Source of the DNA: an uncultured Actinomycetes bacterium
GTDB taxonomy: Bacteria; Actinomycetota; Actinomycetes; Nanopelagicales; Nanopelagicaceae
NCBI GenBank assembly: GCA_903898855.1
Contig: CAIUHB010000204.1
Span: forward strand, 1-27,396
Length of the DNA: 27,396 bases
Reading direction: 5' to 3'
Shown: positions 21,352 to 27,396 of the stretch, in pieces
How positions within the stretch are numbered: position 1 is the stretch's first letter
How the letters are laid out: the number at the start of each line of letters is the position of its first letter
The notes under the pieces: generated by a model
Seen by the model: the letters and a program-made list of their open reading frames with translations, nothing else
Told to the model about the DNA's origin: nothing
Databases searched by the model: none
Translations under genes and position numbers: made by a program

Positions 21352-23145
21352 ATGAATGAGTACTCAGTTCCGGCCATCGTGCCTCCGGCAACCTCAGGGA
21401 ACCTCACCAACCTCATCGCAGAGCGCGCCTGGTTTGAGCCTGAGCGAGTCATGCTCTCCCGTCCAATCGGCGAGGGTTGGCTGCCGGTCACCGCACGAGA
21501 GCTTGAGAGTGAAATTCGCGCTGTTGCAAAGGGATTTATAGCTGCTGGAATTCAACCTGGTGAACGAATCGCACTCATGGCTCGTACTCGTTATGAGTGG
21601 ACCATTTTAGATTTCGCAATCTGGTACGCGGGAGCGGTCACCGTACCTATTTATGAAACTTCTAGCGCAGAACAGATTCAATGGATTTTGCAAGATTCGG
21701 GTGCGGTCGGATTGATCGTTGAGACTCCACTCTTGCGCGAATTGGCCGAACCGGTTCGGCCAGCATCATGCCTCCACATTTGGACTATTACTGATGATGC
21801 CATCGCCCACCTCACTAATGGCGGAGCGAGCCTCTCTGATGGAGATATTGAGGCGCGTCGCAACACACTCAATCCTGACTCATTAGCCACTCTTATCTAC
21901 ACCTCCGGCACGACTGGAAAACCAAAAGGCGTAGAACTTACTCACGGAAATTTCCTCTCCGAGTGCGGCAACGTTGTTCAGGGAGCGAGTGATCTCTTCC
22001 TCAAACCAGGCGGCTCAACTCTGCTCTTCCTTCCGATCGCTCACGTATTTGGGCGAATGGTGCAAGTTGGAGCAATTACTGCTGGTTTGCATATGGCGCA
22101 TTGTGGCGACATCGCTCGACTGCAACTCGACCTGGCCTCCTTCAAACCAACTTTTGTCTTGGCAGTTCCAAGAATTTTCGAGAAGGTTTACAACGGCGCA
22201 GAAGCGAAGGCTGATGCTGCAGGTAAGGGAAAGATATTTCGCAAAGCTGCAGATGTATCTGTCGCATATAGCCAGGCTCTCGATAGCGGAAAAGTTCCAT
22301 TGTTCTTAAAATTGAAACATTCGCTCTTCGATAAATTAGTTTTCTCAAAGATTCGCGCGGCTTTGGGCGGTCGAGTTGAGGCAGCAATTTCTGGTGGAGC
22401 ACCTTTAGGAACTCGTCTTGGTCATTTCTATCGTGGCGCAGGTATAAATATCCTCGAGGGATACGGCTTAACCGAAACCACAGCGGGCTCAAATCTCAAC
22501 CTCTCTCGCGCGCAACGTATTGGTTCTGTAGGAAAGCCACTTCCGGGTACGACTATCAAAATCGCTGATGACGGAGAAGTTCTGATTAAAGGCGCAATTG
22601 TGATGCGCGGCTATTGGCAAAATCCAGCAGCGAATGCTGAAGTCTTTACTGAAGATCACTTCTTTAAGACTGGTGATCTTGGCGCACTCGATGCCGACGG
22701 CTTTCTCTCTATTGTTGGCCGTAAGAAGGAATTGATTGTCACAGCAGGTGGAAAGAATGTGGCGCCAGCTGTTTTGGAAGATCGTGTACGTGCCCATCCG
22801 TTAATAAGCCAATGTATGGTCGTTGGCGATAACAAACCATTTATCGCCGCCCTAGTCACACTCGATCCTGATGCACTTAAGGGCTGGGCTCACACCAACA
22901 AGAAAGATGGTGCGACTGTCGCCACTTTAGTGAAAGATCCAGATCTGCAGGCGGTCATTCAAACTGCGATTGATGATGCCAACAAGGCAGTAAGCCGCGC
23001 TGAATCAATTCGAAAGTTCACCATTCTGCCGGTCGATTTCTCGATAGCTAGCGGACAACTCACCGCAAAGCTTTCGGTCAAGCGACATGTTGTTGCGCAG
23101 GAGTTCGCCGCAGAGATTGAGCAATTATTCGCTAAGGGCGAGTAA
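21352..23145 (+). CDS. long-chain fatty-acid-CoA ligase (FadD15-like)
   Basis: A 597-residue AMP-forming ligase. LIYTSGTTGKPKGVELTHGN (184-200) is the AMP-binding motif, EGYGLTETTAG is motif A5, and FKTGDLGALDADGFLSIVGR with KELIVTAGGKNVAPAVLED hold the A7-A10 hinge and catalytic lysine region. It activates fatty acids to acyl-CoA. An in-frame ATG at 21187 would add 55 residues that overlap the SRPBCC gene and do not look like family sequence, so I use 21352. It is followed 4 bases later by a LuxR-type regulator. The FadD15-PimB-NlpC neighbourhood matches the actinobacterial envelope locus. Confidence 0.93.
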   Translation: MNEYSVPAIVPPATSGNLTNLIAERAWFEPERVMLSRPIGEGWLPVTARELESEIRAVAKGFIAAGIQPGERIALMARTRYEWTILDFAIWYAGAVTVPIYETSSAEQIQWILQDSGAVGLIVETPLLRELAEPVRPASCLHIWTITDDAIAHLTNGGASLSDGDIEARRNTLNPDSLATLIYTSGTTGKPKGVELTHGNFLSECGNVVQGASDLFLKPGGSTLLFLPIAHVFGRMVQVGAITAGLHMAHCGDIARLQLDLASFKPTFVLAVPRIFEKVYNGAEAKADAAGKGKIFRKAADVSVAYSQALDSGKVPLFLKLKHSLFDKLVFSKIRAALGGRVEAAISGGAPLGTRLGHFYRGAGINILEGYGLTETTAGSNLNLSRAQRIGSVGKPLPGTTIKIADDGEVLIKGAIVMRGYWQNPAANAEVFTEDHFFKTGDLGALDADGFLSIVGRKKELIVTAGGKNVAPAVLEDRVRAHPLISQCMVVGDNKPFIAALVTLDPDALKGWAHTNKKDGATVATLVKDPDLQAVIQTAIDDANKAVSRAESIRKFTILPVDFSIASGQLTAKLSVKRHVVAQEFAAEIEQLFAKGE

Positions 23146-23149
23146 GCAG

Positions 23150-23605
23150 ATGTCGATGACGGCTGTTGAGCAAAGAAATCAACTTGCCGCTCAGCTCGAT
23201 AGCATTCTTCGAAGCGAGATAGATTCCATTATCTACTCCCTAGATGAGGTAATTGGTCGCCCTGGAATAACCGCCTCCGCGCGTGCCGCACTTCGCCACA
23301 TCTCTCGCCAACAACTCGAAGTGAGTGTTCGACTTCGTGAGGAAATTCTTCGACTACGTGGAATGGAAGAAGCAGATATTGCTCAGGTAACAACCTTGCG
23401 CCTGATTGAGCCGCTTACTCCCCGAGAAGTTGAAGTGCTCCAGCTCATTGCTGATGGCAAGAGTGCGCGAGAGATTGCAGAGTCACTCTTTCTGAGTGAA
23501 GCCACCATCAAATCCCATACCGCTGCGCTCTATCGAAAGTTTGGGACTAAATCTCGAGTCAGTACCGTCAGTGCGGCTAAGAACGCTGGGTTACTCAATG
23601 CCTAG
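23150..23605 (+). CDS. LuxR-type HTH regulator with N-terminal helical domain
   Basis: A 151-residue protein. The C-terminal LuxR/GerE domain is clear: LTPREVEVLQLIADGKSARE, IAESLFLSEATIKSHTAALYRKFG (about 87-145). The N-terminal 80 residues are predicted helical (SILRSEIDSIIYSLDEVIG, RISRQQLEVSVRLREEILRL-like) with no receiver aspartate pattern. The ATG at 23150 lies 4 bases after the ligase stop, so it is cotranscribed with it. Its last 15 bases overlap the end of the convergent glycosyltransferase gene. A role in controlling fatty-acid activation or envelope lipids is inferred only from position. Confidence 0.85.
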   Translation: MSMTAVEQRNQLAAQLDSILRSEIDSIIYSLDEVIGRPGITASARAALRHISRQQLEVSVRLREEILRLRGMEEADIAQVTTLRLIEPLTPREVEVLQLIADGKSAREIAESLFLSEATIKSHTAALYRKFGTKSRVSTVSAAKNAGLLNA

Positions 23606-24748
23606 CAGCTCTGAGAATTTTGCGCCCCAGATTTTCCAGCTCCACTCTCTCTCTACCCACGCCCTGCCGGCAACTCCCATATTTTTCGCCAGCGCTACAT
23701 CGTTGAGTAAGTAAATTATCTTCGTCGCTATCTCTACAGGATCTCTGCCATCTACGGTATATCCGGTTCTGCCCTCGATAACTGCATCAGGAGCCCCACC
23801 AGAAGCACCGGCAATCACAGGTAATCCAGATGCGCTGGCTTCGAGATAGACAATCCCTAGACCTTCAACTTCCAGGCCAAAGAATCTAGAACGCGATGGC
23901 ATGACAAAGATATCGCCCAAGCGAAAGTGATTGGGAAGTTCTTCGTATTTCATGCGACCGAGAAAGAGCACGCTACCTTCTACGCCATGTTTACTTACCA
24001 ACTTCTTTAAGTGCTTCTCATATGGCCCAATCCCAACCAGAACCAGGAGCGCGTTGGGAATCTGTTTCAGAACGGTTGGCATAGCTTCAATTAAGCGATC
24101 TTGGCCTTTCCGATGCACAAGTCGACCTACCGAGAGAATTACTGGTCTCTCTCCGATTCCATATTTCTCGAGCAAATCTTTAGACTTCTCGTTATTAGCC
24201 GCTGGCGTAAAGTGATCAATCGCAACACCAGGTGCAATACGTACATACTCCGGATGAGATCCAAAAGCTGGTGCGATGGCATCTCGTGTGAAGTTACCTA
24301 AATAGGTCACTACATCAAGCGAATTCCCCATTCGGCGAAGCGCCCACGAGAAAGGTGGAACCTTTGCCCACCACACCTCATGGCCATGAGTCATTCCAAT
24401 TTGTCTTTGAGCGCCAGCCTGCTTGAGAAATGGAGCCATCCAAGCAAGTGGCGCCGTAGCGCCATACCAAACAGTCGTGGCGCCATATTGATGCATCACT
24501 TCGGAAACTTGGGCAAACACTCGAGGAGTAGGAAGCAAAATCTTGCTCTTATCGCGAATAACAACTACGCCATGATCTGCGGTGAGCTTGTGATCAAAAT
24601 TCTCACTGCCCGCTTGAGCGGAGGTATAGATAACTATCTTTGATCCATCGAGCTCATTGAGCAGACCGAGAATAAAAGATTCAATTCCACCAAGATGTGG
24701 CCCTAAATCGTTGGTGACCAGAAGTAGGGGTCTTGCCTGCGAAATCAA
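23591..24748 (-). CDS. GT4 glycosyltransferase, PimB-like mannosyltransferase
   Basis: A 385-residue GT-B enzyme. The N-domain has DLGPHLGGIESFILGLL and THGHEVWWAKVP. The C-domain has ILSVGRLVHRKGQDRLIEAM, MPSRSR and GLEVEGLGIVYLEASASGLP with the GT4 EX7E glutamates and VIAGASGGAPDAV. These match the PimB' group, which adds the second mannose to PIM1 using GDP-mannose on the inner membrane face. The start overlaps the NlpC/P60 stop by 4 bases (24745-24748), so both are translated from one mRNA. ino1 elsewhere in the window supplies the inositol for this lipid. The exact acceptor is inferred from family and synteny. Confidence 0.88.
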   Translation of the reverse strand: MISQARPLLLVTNDLGPHLGGIESFILGLLNELDGSKIVIYTSAQAGSENFDHKLTADHGVVVIRDKSKILLPTPRVFAQVSEVMHQYGATTVWYGATAPLAWMAPFLKQAGAQRQIGMTHGHEVWWAKVPPFSWALRRMGNSLDVVTYLGNFTRDAIAPAFGSHPEYVRIAPGVAIDHFTPAANNEKSKDLLEKYGIGERPVILSVGRLVHRKGQDRLIEAMPTVLKQIPNALLVLVGIGPYEKHLKKLVSKHGVEGSVLFLGRMKYEELPNHFRLGDIFVMPSRSRFFGLEVEGLGIVYLEASASGLPVIAGASGGAPDAVIEGRTGYTVDGRDPVEIATKIIYLLNDVALAKNMGVAGRAWVEREWSWKIWGAKFSELLGIE

Positions 24749-25755
24749 ATTCGCTTCGCTCCAACGAATGGAAGGTGTCCAAAGTGAGATCCAAATGCTT
24801 CAACGCGCACGCGCGCTCCGGTGTGCGGAGCGTCAACCATTACTCCCCCGCCAAGATAAATACCTACGTGAGTTATCGGGCGTCCAAAAAATACTAAGTC
24901 ACCAGGCATGAGGGCGTTGCGACTAACGCTTCGACCAAAGTGATACTGATAGGCAGCTGAATGCGGAAGTGAAACACCTGCGGCTTGAAATGCGCGCAAA
25001 GTTAAGCCAGAACAATCCCAGTAGACCATTCCGGCTGCACCAAATACATATCGATCGCCAATCTGCTTGATAGCAAATCGAAGCGCCAGCGAACCTCGAC
25101 CGGAACCTAGCTTTGCTTTGGCGATCTGCGCCAAAGAGAATGCTTGATCGGCGTTATCTTGACTGCTACTTAACGCCGCTAGTCGTGCTTGTTCTGCCTT
25201 AGATAATTTGGAGAGCAGAGCTTGCGCTTCCTTGAGCTTCTGGTTTGCAAGAGCTTGACGAGCAACGAATTTATCGTGAGCAGCTTTGACGAGAGACAAC
25301 TTATCGTTTACTAAAAGTGAGGTGGCTTGTAGTCGCTGCTTGGCCACTGAATATTGGCGAAGTTTGAGCGCCTTCTTCTTGGTGATCATCTCTAGCGATC
25401 CAGCCTCAGCGAGATAGAGCGTCGGATTTGAAGAGAAGATGAGTTGTAAGCCTTGGCCGATGCCACCCGATTTATATTGCTCGGCGGCGATGGAGCCCAA
25501 AGTCTTTGAGTATTGAGCAACGGTTGCTTGATCGGCTGCCGCTTGATTCTTCACGCTATTTAGCTTGCGAGTTAAGTTATCCATATCGACCTGAGCTTGC
25601 TGGGCGCTCTCGGCGATGCTGGTCGCCTCCTGCTGGAGGGCGATTACTTGATCTCGAACTTGGTTGAGGTTGGCCGCGCTAGCGAGAGGCAGAAAACTGC
25701 TCAGAGAGAGCAAGGTGGCCACCGCTACTGAAGTAACTCGCCTCGAAATTCTCAC
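24745..25755 (-). CDS. NlpC/P60 peptidoglycan hydrolase with coiled coil
   Basis: A 336-residue secreted protein: signal peptide (MRISRRVTSVAVATLLSLSS, cleavage near ASA at about 26-28), a long alpha-helical coiled coil (about 30-215) and a C-terminal NlpC/P60 domain (about 220-336). The catalytic residues are Cys248 (WDCSGLT), His296 (ITHVGIYLGGG) and His311 (DAPHTG). It cleaves D-Glu-mDAP-type peptide bonds and resembles the RipC/FtsX-dependent hydrolases, where the coiled coil holds the enzyme inactive until triggered. The GTG start at 25755 has a TACCCT box 6 bases upstream. It is first in an operon with the PimB-like gene. Confidence 0.92.
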   Translation of the reverse strand: MRISRRVTSVAVATLLSLSSFLPLASAANLNQVRDQVIALQQEATSIAESAQQAQVDMDNLTRKLNSVKNQAAADQATVAQYSKTLGSIAAEQYKSGGIGQGLQLIFSSNPTLYLAEAGSLEMITKKKALKLRQYSVAKQRLQATSLLVNDKLSLVKAAHDKFVARQALANQKLKEAQALLSKLSKAEQARLAALSSSQDNADQAFSLAQIAKAKLGSGRGSLALRFAIKQIGDRYVFGAAGMVYWDCSGLTLRAFQAAGVSLPHSAAYQYHFGRSVSRNALMPGDLVFFGRPITHVGIYLGGGVMVDAPHTGARVRVEAFGSHFGHLPFVGAKRI

Positions 25756-25761
25756 CGGCCT

Positions 25762-25767
25762 AGGGTA
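25762..25767 (-). promoter_or_regulatory. -10 box TACCCT, leaderless promoter of the NlpC/P60-PimB operon
   Basis: TACCCT on the reverse strand ends 6 bases before the GTG at 25755. The CopC-like gene has the same hexamer at the same distance. Confidence 0.5.
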
Positions 25768-25806
25768 CCAGTGGTCATTTTTGAGCCTATTTAAGCTCTA
25801 ATCAGG

Positions 25807-25977
25807 TTATTGAGCGAAACGAAGTGGTGGCACGAGCCCACTCTCAGCAAGTGCTGAGATAGCACCCATAGCCCCACCATCTAATTCTCTCGGAGTTGTG
25901 ATCTCAAGGAGCACGCTCATTACACAATCCGAACAAGCGAGCTCTTTCATTACGCAGCTGTCACAGTTGATCTTCAT
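25807..25977 (-). CDS. small CxxC/CxxC protein of actinobacterial type
   Basis: A 56-residue protein, MKINCDSCVMKELACSDCVM and onward, with Cys5-x2-Cys8-x6-Cys15-x2-Cys18, probably a structural zinc site or a redox/iron-binding knuckle. The tail, ALAESGLVPPLRFAQ, matches in my memory small conserved proteins next to NlpC/P60 genes in Streptomyces. A frame open from 26235 exists, but the protein should start at 25977: a TACCTT box lies 6 bases upstream, and the extension overlaps the divergent RibD-like gene. It lies 51 bases downstream of no other gene and is divergent from the reductase. Function unknown. Confidence 0.8.
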   Translation of the reverse strand: MKINCDSCVMKELACSDCVMSVLLEITTPRELDGGAMGAISALAESGLVPPLRFAQ

Positions 25978-25983
25978 GCCAAG

Positions 25984-25989
25984 AAGGTA
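25984..25989 (-). promoter_or_regulatory. -10 box TACCTT, leaderless promoter of the CxxC protein
   Basis: TACCTT on the reverse strand ends 6 bases before the ATG at 25977, which decides the start of this small gene. Confidence 0.5.
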
Positions 25990-26015
25990 GCGGGCGCCAC
26001 TGACAGTCAATTGGG

Positions 26016-26021
26016 TAGGTT
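26016..26021 (+). promoter_or_regulatory. -10 box TAGGTT, leaderless promoter of the RibD-like gene
   Basis: TAGGTT ends 7 bases before the ATG at 26029. No ribosome binding site is seen. Confidence 0.45.
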
Positions 26022-26028
26022 TGGGCAT

Positions 26029-26535
26029 ATGAGTGAGGTCTGGGCGAATTTCGTGGTTGGCGCCGATGGCGCGACGACCCACCAGGGCAATTCGCGTGCA
26101 CTGAGCTCGCACCTTGACCGTCGCAGATTTCATTCCATTAGAGAGAGCTTCGATCAGATTCTTATTGGCGGGCAGACTGCTCGCAGCGAGCCATATGGCA
26201 AAACCCCAAAGCCGCTGGTAGTCGTCACTAGGCAACCAACGAATATTGGCAGCGCTGCACGTAACCCGTTAGTGAAAATTTCGGCGCTCTCCCCTACTGA
26301 AACTTTGAGTCAACTCACGAGCGATTCTGATGAAAAAATACTGGTCGAAGGTGGGGCTAGTTTTCTGCGGGAGTTAATTGCGGCCGATCTAGTGGATGGT
26401 CTATTTATTACCCAAACCAATCTTGACGGAGATGGCGAGGCTATTGATTTAGAAAGCCTCACTCAGAATTTCGAGATTTCCCAAATCGAAGATAGCGATG
26501 GCGAAAGTTTTTATACCTATATTCGAAGGCGATAG
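26029..26535 (+). CDS. RibD C-terminal (pyrimidine reductase/DHFR-like) family protein
   Basis: A 168-residue dihydrofolate-reductase-fold protein. MSEVWANFVVGADGATTHQG matches the opening strand of RibD_C (anfv.S.DG), followed by SSHLDRRRFHSIRESFDQILIGGQTARSEPYG and, in the second half, KILVEGGASFLRELIAADLVDGLFIT. These are the conserved NADPH and substrate segments. It is shorter than the roughly 200-250 residues usual for the actinobacterial pyrimidine reductase family; the middle is compressed but no frameshift is visible. I start at 26029, with a -10 box 7 bases upstream, rather than 26011. It may reduce a riboflavin or folate-like intermediate. Substrate unknown. Confidence 0.82.
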   Translation: MSEVWANFVVGADGATTHQGNSRALSSHLDRRRFHSIRESFDQILIGGQTARSEPYGKTPKPLVVVTRQPTNIGSAARNPLVKISALSPTETLSQLTSDSDEKILVEGGASFLRELIAADLVDGLFITQTNLDGDGEAIDLESLTQNFEISQIEDSDGESFYTYIRRR

Positions 26536-27378
26536 TCAGCCAGTGATAGAAATAAGCGCAACTCCGCTTACGGCCAGAAAAATCCCTAAGTATTGAACTT
26601 TATGCAACCGCTCGTGGAGAAATTTGAAAGCTAAGAGCGCAGTCACTATCGGGAAAAGTGAACCGAGAATCATTGCAATAGAGACCAAGCCCTTTGTGGT
26701 TGCAACACCAAGTAAGAAGTTCGCTAAAAAGTCAGTCGAACCAATGATCGCTAGCATGATTAAATCCTGACGCTTAAAGCCACCGACGCTTCGGATTTTG
26801 AGTGCAAGCAGAGCGCAGAAGGAAACGGTTAAGAGTCGCATACTTGTCATTGTCATGAGCGAGCTTGTCTTGGAGCCTTGCGCCATAAATGTCAGCGCAG
26901 TTCCAAAACCGAGTGCCGCCGCTCCGCCGAGCGCTAATGGCTTAATTGGCAATCCTTTAATCACTTCCGGCCCAGAAGCACAGAAGGCGCCAGCAAGTGC
27001 AACACCCATACCGATGTACTGAATTAGATGAGGTCGCTCTCCCTGCGCGAAGGCGAAGGCGAGCGGAATGATTGCACTCAACGAGCTAATGGGCGAAACA
27101 ACTCCCATGCGACCAGTTGCTAATCCGGCATAGAAGGCAGTTAAGCCAGCAAAGCCGGCGATTCCGGCACCTACTCCTGGAAGTAGGTATCCATTCCAAC
27201 TTAAGTTGGGAGCGATGTAACCATTACTTCCCAGAATCAATGCAACTCCGACGACTAGTCCCACGGCTTGCGATGCGCCAGTAACTGCCATGGAATGAAA
27301 GCGCTTGGCTAGGTTTCCGCCAAGGAAATCTGCAGTGCCCCATAAAAAGCTCGAGAGTAGGGCGAGTATCGAAGCCAT
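26536..27378 (-). CDS. EamA family (DMT superfamily) transporter
   Basis: A 280-residue protein with ten hydrophobic segments in two repeated halves, as in EamA drug/metabolite transporters. The N-terminus LLSSFLWGTADFLGGNLAKR and the second-repeat GSLFPIVTALLAFKFLHERL with GIFLAVSGVALI are characteristic. The stop codon is directly adjacent to that of the convergent RibD-like gene. The start at 27378 has TAGACT 6 bases upstream and no ribosome binding site. The substrate cannot be inferred. The gene is complete, ending 18 bases before the window edge. Confidence 0.9.
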   Translation of the reverse strand: MASILALLSSFLWGTADFLGGNLAKRFHSMAVTGASQAVGLVVGVALILGSNGYIAPNLSWNGYLLPGVGAGIAGFAGLTAFYAGLATGRMGVVSPISSLSAIIPLAFAFAQGERPHLIQYIGMGVALAGAFCASGPEVIKGLPIKPLALGGAAALGFGTALTFMAQGSKTSSLMTMTSMRLLTVSFCALLALKIRSVGGFKRQDLIMLAIIGSTDFLANFLLGVATTKGLVSIAMILGSLFPIVTALLAFKFLHERLHKVQYLGIFLAVSGVALISITG

Positions 27379-27384
27379 TTAAGA

Positions 27385-27390
27385 AGTCTA
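27385..27390 (-). promoter_or_regulatory. -10 box TAGACT, leaderless promoter of the EamA transporter
   Basis: TAGACT on the reverse strand ends 6 bases before the ATG at 27378. Confidence 0.45.
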
Positions 27391-27396
27391 CCTTTA

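Noticed and set aside
25978..26235. N-terminal extension of the small CxxC protein
   Set aside because: It lies antisense to the well-supported RibD-like gene and past a TACCTT box next to the ATG at 25977.
1..27396. tRNA, rRNA, insertion sequence, prophage, integron or toxin-antitoxin elements
   Set aside because: I saw no cloverleaf, transposase, integrase, terminal repeats or toxin-like gene pair. Codon use and spacing look uniform across the window.

Overview
The window looks like a gene-dense chromosome segment from a small-genome actinobacterium. Three things suggest this. A PadR regulator overlaps inositol-1-phosphate synthase. An envelope block of PlsC, ROK glucokinase, SRPBCC protein, FadD15-type ligase, PimB-type mannosyltransferase and NlpC/P60 hydrolase resembles, from memory, the Rv2182c-Rv2190c region of Mycobacterium tuberculosis. 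Many genes also start 6-8 bases after a TAnnnT -10 box with no ribosome binding site, the usual mark of leaderless transcription in this phylum. Base composition appears near 50% GC by eye, and gaps are short. A planktonic freshwater or marine lineage such as Nanopelagicales (acI) would fit, but this is inference. I see no insertion sequence, prophage, CRISPR array, tRNA or rRNA.

Bases 1-7156 form a nitrogen and amine catabolism island: a class III aminotransferase (cut by the window edge), a class I glutamine amidotransferase, an SDR dehydrogenase, an APC permease, a glutamine-synthetase-like ligase, an aldehyde dehydrogenase and a class II amidotransferase. The set matches gamma-glutamylation routes for putrescine (Puu) or ethanolamine: import, gamma-glutamylation, oxidation to the acid, then removal of glutamate.

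Bases 7245-13236 hold a DHA2 drug exporter, a CopC-like protein divergent from a NiCoT nickel/cobalt permease with a Nur-like operator between them, an SDR plus enoyl-CoA isomerase operon, a small LuxR-type regulator and an abundant-looking two-segment membrane protein.

Bases 13319-17996 hold ino1 with its PadR regulator and a palindromic operator, a uracil/xanthine permease behind an unusual structured leader, a LysE-family exporter and a stand-alone Cas4/RecB-like nuclease.

Bases 18002-27378 are the envelope and lipid block: PlsC, an alpha/beta hydrolase that has lost its nucleophile, glucokinase, an SRPBCC protein, an acyl-CoA ligase with a LuxR regulator, PimB-like and NlpC/P60 genes overlapping by 4 bases, a 56-residue CxxC/CxxC protein, a short RibD-like reductase and an EamA transporter. 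ino1 (inositol phosphate) and the PimB-like enzyme (phosphatidylinositol mannoside) belong to the same lipid pathway.

The strongest leads for something undescribed are the structured leader of the uracil permease (about 15041-15234), the Nur-like operator, the pseudo-hydrolase and the orphan Cas4-like nuclease.
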